DNA of 64,000 nucleotides, from contig NZ_JAGXJY010000010.1 in the NCBI RefSeq assembly GCF_019091085.1, positions 143,776 through 207,775 on the forward strand, read 5' to 3'. Made by a program: the position numbers and the translations under genes. The notes under the pieces were generated by a model. That model did no database searches, was not told the origin of the DNA, and was given only the letters and a program-made list of their open reading frames with translations. The DNA comes from Mesorhizobium sp. GbtcB19. GTDB lineage: Bacteria; Pseudomonadota; Alphaproteobacteria; Rhizobiales; Rhizobiaceae. This document shows, in pieces, positions 25,123 to 34,607 of the stretch; the stretch's first letter is position 1; every line of letters begins with the position of its first letter.

Positions 25123-26097
25123 ATGATAAAAACCTTCGTCGTGGACAATGATCGGCTGCGCCTCACCGAGGACCTCGCGGCGGACGGCGACAGGGTCGTG
25201 TGGGCCGACCTCTTCAATCCGACCAAGGAAGAAGAGGCGCGCATCGAGAGCTGGCTGGGCATCGCCATCCCGACCCGCGAGGAGATGGAGGAGATCGAGA
25301 TTTCGAGCCGCCTCTATATCGAGGACGGCGGCTACTTCATGACCGCCGTGCTGCCGGCGCAGACCGAAGCCGACGACCCGCTGATGTCGCCCGTGACCTT
25401 CGCGCTTGCCGGCAACCGGCTGATCACCATCCGCTACCACGAACCCAAGGCCTTCAAGACCTTCCCGCTGCGCGCCGAAAAGGTGGCGACCGGCTGCACC
25501 AGCGGCGACACTATCCTGATCGGTCTCTTGGAAGCGATCGTCGATCGCCTGGCGGATATCCTCGAGCGCGCCGGCCGCGACGTTGAAGTGATCTCGCGCG
25601 ATATCTTCGAGGCGCGCTCGACCAAGGCCTCCAAGCGCAACCGCGATTTCCAGGAACTTCTGAAAGGCATCGGCCGCAAGGAGGACATTGCTTCCTCGGT
25701 CCGCGACAGCCTGATCTCGCTGCAGCGCCTGGCCGGTTTTCTCGCCCATGTCGCGGCACAGACCAAGATGAGCAAGGATGTGCGCGCCCGTATCAAGACG
25801 CTGTCGCGCGACGTGCTGTCGCTCGCCGACCACGCCACCTTCCTGTCGCAGAAGATCTCCTTCCTGCTCGATGCCACGCTCGGCATGATCTCGATCGAGC
25901 AGAACGCCATCATCAAGATCTTCTCGGTCGCCGCCGTCATCTTCCTGCCGCCGACGCTGGTCGCCTCGATCTACGGCATGAATTTCGACATCATCCCCGA
26001 GCTGAAATGGGAGTTCGGCTATCCTTTCGCCATCGGCCTAATGGTGGCCTCGGCCATCCTGCCTTTCTGGTATTTCCGCCGCCGCGGCTGGCTCTGA
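25123..26097 (+). CDS. corA: CorA-type magnesium/cobalt transporter
   Basis: A 324-residue member of the CorA metal-ion transporter family. A soluble N-terminal domain (VDNDRLRLTEDLAADGDRVV) leads through long helices (LISLQRLAGFLAHVAAQTKM) to two C-terminal membrane helices. The selectivity motif YGMNF is at residues 284-288, and the last helix ends in the basic YFRRRGWL. It forms a pentameric channel for Mg2+, possibly Co2+ or Ni2+. ATG 25123 follows GGGAGACCCGGCG. A dense pair of palindromes (26179-26279) follows the gene. Confidence 0.94.
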   Translation: MIKTFVVDNDRLRLTEDLAADGDRVVWADLFNPTKEEEARIESWLGIAIPTREEMEEIEISSRLYIEDGGYFMTAVLPAQTEADDPLMSPVTFALAGNRLITIRYHEPKAFKTFPLRAEKVATGCTSGDTILIGLLEAIVDRLADILERAGRDVEVISRDIFEARSTKASKRNRDFQELLKGIGRKEDIASSVRDSLISLQRLAGFLAHVAAQTKMSKDVRARIKTLSRDVLSLADHATFLSQKISFLLDATLGMISIEQNAIIKIFSVAAVIFLPPTLVASIYGMNFDIIPELKWEFGYPFAIGLMVASAILPFWYFRRRGWL

Positions 26098-26178
26098 TCG
26101 CGCCGCCCACTGGCTGGCTTACCAGAAAGGGCTTGACCAAATCGTCCTAGGCCTGCATCCGGGTTGCCCGATCTTGCA

Positions 26179-26223
26179 GCATGATCCCGAAAAGTGGGAA
26201 CCGGTTTTCGGAGAAGATCATGC
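26179..26223. repeat. Rhizobial REP-like palindrome
   Basis: The outer arms GCATGATC and GATCATGC and the inner arms CCGAAAA and TTTTCGG make a 45-base nested palindrome. I recognise this as an intergenic repeat found many times in Mesorhizobium and related genomes; copy number cannot be judged from one window. Confidence 0.75.
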
Positions 26224-26236
26224 GCCAACAAAAAAG

Positions 26237-26279
26237 TTAGATCGTGGTGGCGCTTCGACGAAACGCCACCACGATCTAA
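26237..26279. repeat. Perfect 16-bp hairpin downstream of corA
   Basis: TTAGATCGTGGTGGCG (26237-26252) pairs without mismatch with CGCCACCACGATCTAA (26264-26279). The 11-base spacer contains a further TTCG/CGAA pairing. There is no T-run, so it is not a classical terminator; it may stabilise the corA transcript end or belong to the adjacent repeat. Confidence 0.8.
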
Positions 26280-26300
26280 GGATTTAACCGGATTGCCGAC

Positions 26301-26762
26301 ATGACCGGAAAGACCTGGGCCTATGAGGATTTCGTCGAGGGCGCCTCGCTCGACCTCGGCAGCAAGGACGTAAGTGCTGCCGAAATCATCGAATTCGCCG
26401 GCGAGTTCGACCCGCAGCCGATGCATCTCGACGAGGAAGCCGGCAAGGCAAGCATCCTCGGCGGACTTTCGGCTTCGGGCTGGCACACCTGCGCGATGTT
26501 CATGCGCATGCTGTGCGACGCCTTCCTGCTCGACTCGACCTCTCAAGGGTCGCCCGGCATCGAGCATGTGAAATGGAAGAAGCCGGTGCTGGCCGGCGAC
26601 CGTCTCACCGGCAAGCTCACAATACTTTCCAAGCGTCAGTCGAAATCCAGGCCGCAGCTTGGCCTCGTCGCGATGCGCAGCGAGCTTTTCAATCAGCGCG
26701 GCGAATCTGTCTTCGAGCTCGAGAACACCGGCATGTTCCTGACCCGCGAGGCCATCGCATGA
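26301..26762 (+). CDS. MaoC-like (R)-hydratase family protein, first copy
   Basis: A 153-residue hot-dog-fold protein. The R-specific enoyl-CoA hydratase core is visible as EIIEFAGEFDPQPMHLDEEA (catalytic Asp and His of the hydratase-2 motif) followed by SILGGLSASGWHTCAMFMRM. The rest, HVKWKKPVLAGDRLTGKLTI, is the usual second half. Single-domain MaoC proteins hydrate 2-enoyl-CoA or are part of acyl-CoA side pathways; the substrate is not known. Its stop overlaps the ATG of the second copy (ATGA at 26759-26762), suggesting the products are made together, perhaps as a heterodimer. Confidence 0.9.
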   Translation: MTGKTWAYEDFVEGASLDLGSKDVSAAEIIEFAGEFDPQPMHLDEEAGKASILGGLSASGWHTCAMFMRMLCDAFLLDSTSQGSPGIEHVKWKKPVLAGDRLTGKLTILSKRQSKSRPQLGLVAMRSELFNQRGESVFELENTGMFLTREAIA

Positions 26763-27229
26763 CGCTCGACGAATACTTCCTGATAGGCGAAACCGTCACG
26801 CTTGGCTCGCACACATTCGAGCCGGACGAGATCAAGGCCTTCGCCAAAAAATACGACCCGCAGGTCTTCCATGTCGACGAGGAGGCGGCGAAGAAGAGCG
26901 TGCTCGGCGGGCTCTGCGCCTCCGGCTGGCACACCGCCGCCACCTGGATGAAATACAATCTCGAAAAGCGCATGGAGACCGAGGGCGTGCGCTGGACCGG
27001 GCCCGGCCCGCAGCCTGAATTCGGCCCCTCGCCCGGCTTCCGCAACCTCAAATGGCTGAAGCCGGTCTATGCCGGCGAGACGGTGACCTTCACGCGCACC
27101 GCGCAGGCGCACCGCCCGCTCGCCGGACGTCCCGGCTGGAACCTGCTCACGCTGCGCTCGGAAGGTTTTGACTCCACCGGCGACAAGGTCATCGAATTCG
27201 ACAGCGCCGTGCTGGTGAAGGTGGGATGA
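26759..27229 (+). CDS. MaoC-like (R)-hydratase family protein, second copy
   Basis: A 156-residue paralogue of the preceding protein: EIKAFAKKYDPQVFHVDEEA then SVLGGLCASGWHTAATWMKY, with the same D-P-Q...H-x-D-E-E-A hydratase motif, and NLKWLKPVYAGETVTFTRTA. The two proteins are clearly related but diverged along the whole length, so the duplication is old. ATG 26759 overlaps the stop of the first gene; the open frame upstream is a shadow. It ends eight bases before a palindromic repeat element that separates it from the convergent apt gene. Confidence 0.9.
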   Translation: MTLDEYFLIGETVTLGSHTFEPDEIKAFAKKYDPQVFHVDEEAAKKSVLGGLCASGWHTAATWMKYNLEKRMETEGVRWTGPGPQPEFGPSPGFRNLKWLKPVYAGETVTFTRTAQAHRPLAGRPGWNLLTLRSEGFDSTGDKVIEFDSAVLVKVG

Positions 27230-27237
27230 GAGCCCTT

Positions 27238-27383
27238 CCCTTCTCCCCTTGTGGGAGAAGGTGGATCGGCGCGCAGCGCCGAGACGGATGAGGGGTGTTC
27301 CAGCGGAGTGAGACGCTGGCCTTCCCTGGAGCACCCCTCATCCGTCGCCTTCGGCGACACCTTCTCCCGCAAGGGGAGAAGGG
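27238..27383. repeat. Palindromic intergenic element between convergent genes
   Basis: A 146-base nested palindrome. The outer arms 27238-27263 and 27358-27383 match at 25 of 26 positions, and the inner arms GGATGAGGGGTG (27286-27297) and CACCCCTCATCC (27332-27343) match perfectly. It fills the gap between maoC and apt and probably acts as a bidirectional transcript end. Confidence 0.85.
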
Positions 27384-27391
27384 GAAACCGC

Positions 27392-27937
27392 TCAATGCCC
27401 CTCATACCCGATCAGCGTCCGCACCGGCACACCCAGCGCTTCCAGCTTCTGACGCCCGCCGAGATCCGGCAGGTCGATGACGAAGCAGGCCGCGACGATG
27501 TCGGCGCCGATCTGCCTGAGCAGCTTCACCGCCGCTTCCGCCGTGCCGCCCGTGGCGATCAGGTCGTCGACCAGGATCACCTTCTCGCCCGGCGCGACGC
27601 CGTCCTTGTGCATCTCCATCTCGTCCAGCCCGTATTCGAGGCTGTAGGCCACACGCACGGTCTCATAAGGCAGCTTGCCTTTCTTGCGGATCGGCACGAA
27701 GCCGGCCGAAAGCTGGTGCGCCACGGCGCCGCCGAGGATGAAGCCGCGCGCCTCGATGCCGGCGATCTTGTCGATCTTCAGCCCGGCATAGGGATGCACC
27801 AGCTCGTCGATGGCGCGGCGGAAGGCGCGCGCGTCGCCAAGCAGCGTGGTGATATCGCGAAACAGGATGCCGGGCTTGGGGTAATCCGGAATGGTGCGGA
27901 TGGCCGCAAGCAGCGTGTCTTCGAGCGAGGATTTCAT
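27392..27937 (-). CDS. apt: Adenine phosphoribosyltransferase
   Basis: A 181-residue purine-salvage enzyme that makes AMP from adenine and PRPP. Visible are IRTIPDYPKPGILFRDITTL at the N-terminus, IDKIAGIEARGFILGGAVAH, FVPIRKKGKLPYETVRVAYS and the PRPP-binding loop VILVDDLIATGGTAEAAVKL. I chose ATG 27937 because it gives the family start MKSSLEDTLLAAIRTIP; the frame remains open upstream into non-conserved sequence. It is close to the petABC operon, as in related rhizobia. Confidence 0.95.
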   Translation of the reverse strand: MKSSLEDTLLAAIRTIPDYPKPGILFRDITTLLGDARAFRRAIDELVHPYAGLKIDKIAGIEARGFILGGAVAHQLSAGFVPIRKKGKLPYETVRVAYSLEYGLDEMEMHKDGVAPGEKVILVDDLIATGGTAEAAVKLLRQIGADIVAACFVIDLPDLGGRQKLEALGVPVRTLIGYEGH

Positions 27938-28081
27938 CGAGGCTTTCCGCGTGTCCGGCTGTCGGATTTGACGGCGTCGGCCATTGCTGCCCGACGCGAC
28001 CGACAAGGGCTACCGCGATGTCGCGCCAGAGACAAGCACATCCGGCAAAGGATCGGCGCTGAACGGCCTTCGCCATAAGGA

Positions 28082-28105
28082 AAGGGCGCCCGCGAAGGCG
28101 CCCTT
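28082..28105 (-). terminator. Probable terminator after the acid phosphatase gene
   Basis: A 9-bp perfect stem (AAGGGCGCC / GGCGCCCTT) with a six-base loop lies 24 bases beyond the phosphatase stop. On the minus strand it is followed only by an interrupted T tract, so strength is uncertain. Confidence 0.6.
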
Positions 28106-28129
28106 CGAAAAGTACGCGATACCCCGCAG

Positions 28130-28825
28130 TTACATGCCGAGATCCGAGCGCAGCTCGGAGCGCGCCACTTCGAACTCGGCCTTGAAATCGGGACGGTTGA
28201 GCAGGACCGCGGCGATCACGCTGCCGGAAATCTTGCCCATCTCGATATCGGACGGATAGTGGATGCCGCCGACCACGCGGTTATGGGCATATTCGGCCGC
28301 GCGCGCCATGATCTCGGCGCGCTTTTCCGGAACCATGTCGGCGAGGATGATGCCCATCATGGTGCCGACCGTCGCATGGCCCGACGGCCAGGAACCGGAA
28401 TTCGACAGCTTCACAACCGGCTTGACCAGATCGCTAAGCTGATGCGGACGCGGACGTTTCCAGACGTCCTTGGCCGGATCGACGACGGCGCCCTCGGTCG
28501 CCACGACGCGATCGAAGAAGGCGCTGAACTTCGGCAGCGTTTCCTTGTTGAACTTCGGCCCCATGACGTCGGCGAAGCGCCAGACATTCTCTTCGGCATC
28601 GGCGATGGCGCGCTTTTCCATCTCCGGCGTGCGCGTCACCTGCAGCGTCAGCACCTCGCCGAGCTCGGCTTTGGTTTCCACCGAATCATTGGCCGGCGGC
28701 GGCGGCAGGATCATCGTCAGGTCGATGTCCTTGTTGGTGACGAAGGGCTGGGCGTCTTCGGCATGGGCGGCGTATCCGGTGATGAGCAGCAGGAAACCAG
28801 CCGCGAGCGATGCGTATCTTTTCAT
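28130..28825 (-). CDS. Class A non-specific acid phosphatase (PAP2 superfamily)
   Basis: A 231-residue secreted enzyme with a signal peptide (MKRYASLAAGFLLLITGYAA, cleavage after AHA). The three phosphatase motifs of the PAP2 superfamily are present: K-x6-R-P-type KDVWKRPRPHQL, GSWPSGHATVGTMMG and NRVVGGIHYPSDIEMG. These supply the nucleophilic and acid histidines. The length and MILPPPPANDS N-terminus fit the class A (PhoN-like) group, which dephosphorylates many organic phosphates in the periplasm. It is a single gene followed by a probable terminator. No Pho box was identified. Confidence 0.92.
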   Translation of the reverse strand: MKRYASLAAGFLLLITGYAAHAEDAQPFVTNKDIDLTMILPPPPANDSVETKAELGEVLTLQVTRTPEMEKRAIADAEENVWRFADVMGPKFNKETLPKFSAFFDRVVATEGAVVDPAKDVWKRPRPHQLSDLVKPVVKLSNSGSWPSGHATVGTMMGIILADMVPEKRAEIMARAAEYAHNRVVGGIHYPSDIEMGKISGSVIAAVLLNRPDFKAEFEVARSELRSDLGM

Positions 28826-28916
28826 GGGGTGCGATCCTTTGATGAGGGCAAATCAGGATCGCCGCGCGCGATGACGGCCATGTGACATGGGTCCCGGATT
28901 GCGCGCGCCGGAATGC

Positions 28917-28940
28917 AAAAAGGGCGCCTTGCGGCGCCCT
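28917..28940 (-). terminator. Rho-independent terminator of petABC
   Basis: A perfect 8-bp stem (AGGGCGCC / GGCGCCCT) with loop TTGC is followed on the minus strand by a T-run (A residues at 28917-28920). It lies 27 bases after the petC stop and closes the bc1 operon. Confidence 0.88.
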
Positions 28941-28966
28941 CCGGATTTCTTGCGGTCGATGGCGCC

Positions 28967-29824
<858 letters not shown>

Positions 29825-29851
29825 GCCAAATCCCCTTAGATTCTCTACCGC

Positions 29852-31153
29852 TCAGCCCTTGGTCTGTGGTGCCGCCGCGGCGCCGGCCGGATGTCCGCTG
29901 CCACCCTTGTTCTTTTCCAGCACCGCCTCGGTGATCGAGTTCGGCAGCCGCCTAGGCGTTTCGATCAGGCCGAGCACCGGCATGACGATCAGGAAGAAGG
30001 TGAAGTAGAACAGCGTCGCCATCTGCGCCATGAACACGTAGCTGCCTTCCGCCGGCTGCGAGCCCAGCCAGCCAAGCAGGATGGCGTCGGCCACGAACAG
30101 CCAGAAGAACAGCTTGTACCATGGGCGGTAGACCGCCGAGCGTACCTTGGAGGTGTCGAGCCACGGCACCAGGAACAGCATGGCGATGGCGCCGAACATG
30201 CACAGCACGCCGCCGAGCTTGGAGTTGATCGGGCCGATGTTGAAGGTGATGGCGCGCAGGATCGCGTAGAACGGCAGGAAGTACCATTCCGGAACGATGT
30301 GGGCCGGGGTCTTCAGCGGATTGGCGACGATATAGTTGTCGGCATGGCCGAGATAGTTCGGCAGGTAGAAGACGAAATAGGCGAACACGAACAGGAACAC
30401 GATCATGCCGAACGCGTCCTTGATGGTCGCATAGGGCGTGAAGGCGACGGTGTCGGTCTTCGACTTGACCTCGATGCCGGTCGGGTTCGACTGGCCGACG
30501 ACATGCAGCGCCCAGATGTGCAGCACGACGACACCGGCGATCATGAACGGCAGCAGGTAGTGCAGCGCGAAGAAGCGGTTCAGCGTCGGATCGTCGACGG
30601 CGAAGCCGCCGAGCAGCAGCTGCTGGATCCAGTTGCCGACCAGCGGGATAGCGCTGAAGAAGCCGGTGATGACGGTGGCGCCCCAGAAGCTCATCTGGCC
30701 CCAGGGCAGCACATAGCCCATGAAGCCCGTGGCCATCATCAGGAGATAGATGATGCAGCCGAGGATCCACAGCAGCTCGCGCGGCGCCTTGTAGGAGCCG
30801 TAGAACAGGCCGCGGAAGATGTGGATATAGACGGCGACGAAGAAGAACGAAGCGCCGTTGGCGTGCAGGTAGCGCAACAGCCAGCCGGAGTTGACGTCGC
30901 GCATGATCTTCTCGACCGAATCGAAGGCGAGATTGGTATCGGACGTGTAGTGCATCGCCAGCACGATGCCGGTCAGGATCTGCGAGACCAGCATGATCGA
31001 CAGGATGCCGCCGAACGTCCACATGTAGTTGAGGTTGCGCGGCACCGGATAGGCGACGAAGCTGTCATAGATCAGCCGCGGCAGCGGCATGCGGGCGTCG
31101 AACCAGCGCTCGATACCGGTCTTGGGCGTATAGGTCGAGTGTCCCTCGCTCAT
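29852..31153 (-). CDS. petB: Ubiquinol-cytochrome c reductase, cytochrome b
   Basis: A 433-residue polytopic cytochrome b with eight predicted membrane helices. It holds two b hemes through paired histidines in LRYLHANGASFFFVAVYIHI and HYLLPFMIAGVVVLHIWALH. The quinol site motif is VPEWYFLPFYAILRAI, with PEWY conserved; GYVLPWGQMSFWGATVIT is the second Qo segment. It oxidises ubiquinol and pumps protons across the inner membrane. It lies between petA and petC, 16 bases after petA. The C-terminal tail beyond the last helix is Gly/Ala/Pro-rich. Confidence 0.97.
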   Translation of the reverse strand: MSEGHSTYTPKTGIERWFDARMPLPRLIYDSFVAYPVPRNLNYMWTFGGILSIMLVSQILTGIVLAMHYTSDTNLAFDSVEKIMRDVNSGWLLRYLHANGASFFFVAVYIHIFRGLFYGSYKAPRELLWILGCIIYLLMMATGFMGYVLPWGQMSFWGATVITGFFSAIPLVGNWIQQLLLGGFAVDDPTLNRFFALHYLLPFMIAGVVVLHIWALHVVGQSNPTGIEVKSKTDTVAFTPYATIKDAFGMIVFLFVFAYFVFYLPNYLGHADNYIVANPLKTPAHIVPEWYFLPFYAILRAITFNIGPINSKLGGVLCMFGAIAMLFLVPWLDTSKVRSAVYRPWYKLFFWLFVADAILLGWLGSQPAEGSYVFMAQMATLFYFTFFLIVMPVLGLIETPRRLPNSITEAVLEKNKGGSGHPAGAAAAPQTKG

Positions 31154-31169
31154 CGAAATATCCCCTGCC

Positions 31170-31730
31170 TCAACCGATAAGGATCTTGGTATCGGAAATG
31201 AACTTGAATACCGGGATCGCCATGTTCTCCGGCGCCGGGCCTTTGCGGATGCGGCCGGCGGTGTCGTATTGCGAACCGTGGCAAGGGCAGAACCAGCCGC
31301 CGAAATCGCCTTCCTGGCCGAGCGGGATGCAGCCGAGATGGGTGCAGACCTGCACCATCACCATCCAGGCTTCCTTGCCGGGCGTGGTGCGGTTGGCGTC
31401 GGTCGCCGGCGCATCGGAGGGCAGGTTGGCGTTGCGCGCGATCGGATCCTTCAGATCGGCGAGATTGACGGCTTCGCCGTCCTTCATTTCCTTTTCGGTG
31501 CGGTTGCGCACCACGACCGGCTTGCCGCGCCACTTGACGATCAGCGAAGAACCGGGCTGCAGCGAGGCGACGTCGACCTCGACCGAGGCCAGCGCCAGCG
31601 TCGAGGCGTCGGGACGCATCTGGTCGATGAACGGCCACGCGACGGCTCCGGCGCCGACAACGGCGGCCATGCCGGTGGCTACATAGAGAAAATCGCGACG
31701 GTTGGGATCGTGGATGTCGGTTGCGCTCAC
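31170..31730 (-). CDS. petA: Ubiquinol-cytochrome c reductase, Rieske iron-sulfur subunit
   Basis: A 186-residue Rieske protein. DPNRRDFLYVATGMAAVVGA is a twin-arginine (Tat) signal-anchor, as usual for this subunit. The 2Fe-2S ligands are in VCTHLGCIPLG and FCPCHGSQYD (two Cys and two His). The start is GTG 31730, giving SATDIHDPNRRDF after the initiator; the frame continues upstream without family similarity. First gene of petABC. Electrons pass from ubiquinol to its cluster and then to cytochrome c1. Confidence 0.95.
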   Translation of the reverse strand: MSATDIHDPNRRDFLYVATGMAAVVGAGAVAWPFIDQMRPDASTLALASVEVDVASLQPGSSLIVKWRGKPVVVRNRTEKEMKDGEAVNLADLKDPIARNANLPSDAPATDANRTTPGKEAWMVMVQVCTHLGCIPLGQEGDFGGWFCPCHGSQYDTAGRIRKGPAPENMAIPVFKFISDTKILIG

Positions 31731-32041
31731 GGGTGCCTGATCCTTTCGCCTCTTCCTAACCGGAGGCCGAGCCTTGTCCCCGCTCAATCGCACCTGCCCG
31801 ACAGCGCATGGCGAACAGGCTAGCGAATTCCTCCGGCATTTGGATTTTCGGTTTATGCGTGCGGCCCGTTTTTGTCCAGCGGGGTGAAGGCACAAGGGCA
31901 GATTGTCGCGGGGATGCGCGGCGGCGGTCGTCGGCATGTCCTCGCCGGGGCGGCTGACAAGGTGAAACGGCGCGGAATCCGCGGGAAATCGGGGCCGCGT
32001 TCGCCTCGACATCGACTCCTGGCCCGGTCTATTCTGCCGCC
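31731..32041. other. Intergenic region between divergent petA and cupin gene
   Basis: 311 bases that must contain the minus-strand promoter of petABC and the plus-strand promoter of the cupin gene. I see no clear operator, RNA gene or repeat. The open frames crossing it are extensions of petA without family similarity. Confidence 0.45.
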
Positions 32042-32386
32042 ATGGCGCATGTCATTGAACGCGATAGCTGGGCCGAGGCCGCCGACCACTGGAAAGGCGA
32101 GCTGCAATGCGGCCAGTTCGGCGCCAATTCCTGCCTGATCTTCAACTATCAGCCGACGGTCGGCGCCGGCCCGCGCCTGCACAAGCACCCCTATGCCGAG
32201 ATCTTCGTCATCCGCGCCGGCACCGGCCTGTTCACGATCGGCGACCGGGAAATCACGGCCACCGCCGGCCAGATACTGATCGTGCCGCCCGACACGCCGC
32301 ACAAATTCACCAATCTCGGCCCCGGTCCGCTCGAAAGCACCGACATCCATGAGAACGGCCACTTCATCACCGAGTGGCTGGAGTAG
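32042..32386 (+). CDS. Small cupin-domain protein
   Basis: A 114-residue single-domain cupin. The first cupin motif is GPRLHKHPYAEIFVIRAGTG, with histidines and Glu in metal-ligand positions, and the second is ILIVPPDTPHKFTNLGPGPL with the third His. Such small cupins are isomerases, dioxygenases or ligand-binding proteins; the activity cannot be told. It stands alone, with convergent genes of the ABC exporter cluster beginning 16 bases beyond its end. Confidence 0.87.
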   Translation: MAHVIERDSWAEAADHWKGELQCGQFGANSCLIFNYQPTVGAGPRLHKHPYAEIFVIRAGTGLFTIGDREITATAGQILIVPPDTPHKFTNLGPGPLESTDIHENGHFITEWLE

Positions 32387-32402
32387 ACGATCATAGAGAG
32401 CG

Positions 32403-32714
32403 CTAGCTGGCTCCGAGCCTGACAAGAACGGCGCGCGGGATGTCGTATTCGCGAATGACCGCATCGTGCTTGCGCAGGCCGCAAAGCTCGCGCTGGATGA
32501 AATAGGCGTGCACGGCCGCAGCCGCCTCCTTCAGCAGCCGGTTGCGATGCTCGCCCTCGCCGCCCTTACGCAACTTCGCCAGCGTCTCCTCGACGCGCTG
32601 GCCGGCGCGTCCGAGCGCTGCCGCCTTTTCAGCCAGGATTTCGTGACCGAGCAGGTCGAGGGCGCTTTCCTGCGCACCTGAGCGTCCGAAATTGGTGGGC
32701 ATTCTGAACGACAT
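32403..32714 (-). CDS. Conserved small hypothetical protein (possibly DUF6665)
   Basis: A 103-residue mostly helical protein: ESALDLLGHEILAEKAAALG, RAGQRVEETLAKLRKG, and a C-terminal part YFIQRELCGLRKHDAVIREY with DIPRAVLVRLG. I recall similar small rhizobial proteins under a DUF6665-type name, but this assignment is uncertain. No signal peptide or membrane segment. It follows the first-listed ABC exporter gene by nine bases on the same strand and is probably the last gene of that operon, so it may be an accessory cytoplasmic partner of the exporters. Confidence 0.65.
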   Translation of the reverse strand: MSFRMPTNFGRSGAQESALDLLGHEILAEKAAALGRAGQRVEETLAKLRKGGEGEHRNRLLKEAAAAVHAYFIQRELCGLRKHDAVIREYDIPRAVLVRLGAS

Positions 32715-32723
32715 AGCCTTGTT

Positions 32724-34607
32724 CTACTCCGCTGGCCGCGTCTCTTCCAGCGCGCTTTCCTCGTTGAACAGGAAGCCGCCCGACTGCCTTTTCCATAGCC
32801 GGGCGTAAAGTCCGTCGAGCGCGACCAGCTCGTCATGCGTGCCCTGTTCGACGATGCGCCCGCCGTCGAGCACCACCAGCCGGTCGAGCGCCGCGATCGT
32901 CGACAGCCGGTGCGCGATGGCGATCACGGTCTTGTTTTCCATCAGCCTGGTCAGGTTTTCCTGGATCGCCGCCTCGATGTCCGAATCGAGCGCCGACGTC
33001 GCTTCGTCGAGGATCAGGATCGGCGCATCCTTGAGGAAGACGCGCGCGATAGCGACGCGCTGGCGCTGGCCGCCGGAGAGTTTCACGCCGCGCTCGCCGA
33101 CATAGGCCTCGTAGCCGGCGCGGCCGCGGTTGTCGCGCAGCCCGAGGATGAAGTCGTGCGCCTCGGCTTTCCTGGCCGCGGCGATCACTTGCGCATCGGT
33201 CGCGTCCGGCATGCCGAGCTTGATGTTGTCGCGCAGCGAGCGGTGGAACAGCGCCGTATCCTGGCTGACGACGCCGATATTGCCGCGCAGCGAATTCTGC
33301 GTCACCCTGGCGACGTCCTGGCCGTCGATCAGGATCTGGCCGCCTTCCAGGTCGTAAAGGCGCAGGATCAGATTAGCCAAGGTCGTCTTGCCGGCGCCGG
33401 ACGGGCCGACCAGGCCGACCTTCTCGCCCCGACGCACGACGAGGTCGATGCCGTCGAGCACACCCCCGCCCTTGCCGTAATGGAAGGTGACGTTGCTGAC
33501 GTCGATGCGGCCGCCGGTGACGGCGAGTTCCCTGGCGTCCGGCGCGTCTGTCAGGCCGAGCGGCTGCGAGATCAGCGCCTTGGAATTCTCCAGCACGCCG
33601 AGGTTCCTCAAAATGCCGTTCAGCTGCATCATCAGCCGCCCGAGCAGCATGTTGAGCCTCAACACCAGCGACAGGGTGAAAGCGACGGCGCCGACAGTAA
33701 TCGAGCCTTCGACCCACAGATAGATGGCGAAGGCGGCGATCGCGGTGATCATGACGCCGGAGAGCATGGTGAGCGCCATGCGCACGCCGGTCAGCCGGCG
33801 CGTGAAGGGCCGCAGCGCGTCGAGATAGATGTCGAAGCCGCTGCGGATATAGCGGTCGTCGCCATCGGCCGAAAACAACTTCAGCGTCTGCACGTTCGAG
33901 TAGGAATCGACTATGCGGCCGGTGATCATCGAGCCCGCCTCGGCGGTCGCCTCGGCATGCTTGCGGATCGCCGGCAGATAGAGTTTCGCCAGCCAGCCGA
34001 AGGCGGCGATCCACACCACCACCAGCACCGCCAGCCGCAGATCCAGCCCCGCGACCAGCGCCAGCGTGGTGACGGTATAGACGATCATGAACCAGACCAC
34101 CTCGATGAAGCTTTCCATCAGGTCGCCCGTCGCCTGCCCCGCCTGCCAGACTTTCGTCGCGATGCGGCCGGCGAAATCGTTCTGGAAAAAGGCGTAGGAT
34201 TGGCGCGAGACGTGCCGGTGCCCCTGCCAGCGCACCAGATTGTAGAAGCCGGGCGTGATCGTCTGTTCGTCGACCAGCGCGGCCAATCCGACGACTGCCG
34301 TGCGGATGATGAGCACCACCGCGCCCATGAACAAAAGCTCTGGTCCGGCCGCGGCCCAGAGCGCGTGCCAGCTGCGCTCGCCGGGCAACTGGTCCAGGAT
34401 ATCGACCAGCCTGCCGACGAAATAGAACAGACCGGCCTCGACCAGCGGCGCGATGCCGCCGATGATCAGCATGGCGAAGAAGGCGAGCTTCGCTTGCCCG
34501 ACATAGTGCCAGAGGAACCCGCCGACGCTGGCGGGCGGCCGCAGATTCGCCGGCTCGCGGAACGGGTAGACCCAGTGCTCGAACCAGCGATAGATGGCTT
34601 GCATCAT
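32724..34607 (-). CDS. ABC half-exporter, type I (third gene of the tandem)
   Basis: A 627-residue half-transporter: an N-terminal six-helix membrane domain followed by a nucleotide-binding domain. The latter is complete: the A-loop aromatic in VTFHYGKGGGVLDGIDLVV, Walker A GPSGAGKTTLANLIL, Q-loop GVVSQDTALFHRSLRDNI, signature LSGGQRQRVAIARVFLK, Walker B ILILDEATSALDSD and H-loop IAIAHRLSTIAALDRLVV. It resembles multidrug/lipid exporters of the MsbA/BmrA class. Its start overlaps the stop of the middle exporter by four bases, so the two are translationally coupled and may form a heterodimer. Confidence 0.92.
   Translation of the reverse strand: MMQAIYRWFEHWVYPFREPANLRPPASVGGFLWHYVGQAKLAFFAMLIIGGIAPLVEAGLFYFVGRLVDILDQLPGERSWHALWAAAGPELLFMGAVVLIIRTAVVGLAALVDEQTITPGFYNLVRWQGHRHVSRQSYAFFQNDFAGRIATKVWQAGQATGDLMESFIEVVWFMIVYTVTTLALVAGLDLRLAVLVVVWIAAFGWLAKLYLPAIRKHAEATAEAGSMITGRIVDSYSNVQTLKLFSADGDDRYIRSGFDIYLDALRPFTRRLTGVRMALTMLSGVMITAIAAFAIYLWVEGSITVGAVAFTLSLVLRLNMLLGRLMMQLNGILRNLGVLENSKALISQPLGLTDAPDARELAVTGGRIDVSNVTFHYGKGGGVLDGIDLVVRRGEKVGLVGPSGAGKTTLANLILRLYDLEGGQILIDGQDVARVTQNSLRGNIGVVSQDTALFHRSLRDNIKLGMPDATDAQVIAAARKAEAHDFILGLRDNRGRAGYEAYVGERGVKLSGGQRQRVAIARVFLKDAPILILDEATSALDSDIEAAIQENLTRLMENKTVIAIAHRLSTIAALDRLVVLDGGRIVEQGTHDELVALDGLYARLWKRQSGGFLFNEESALEETRPAE

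Noticed and set aside
27238..27383. Possible CRISPR-like or tRNA structure in the palindromic element
   Set aside because: There are only nested inverted arms without regularly spaced direct repeats and no cloverleaf.
29891..31180. A 429-codon plus-strand frame opposite petB
   Set aside because: Antisense shadow of cytochrome b, whose heme and quinol motifs are unmistakable.
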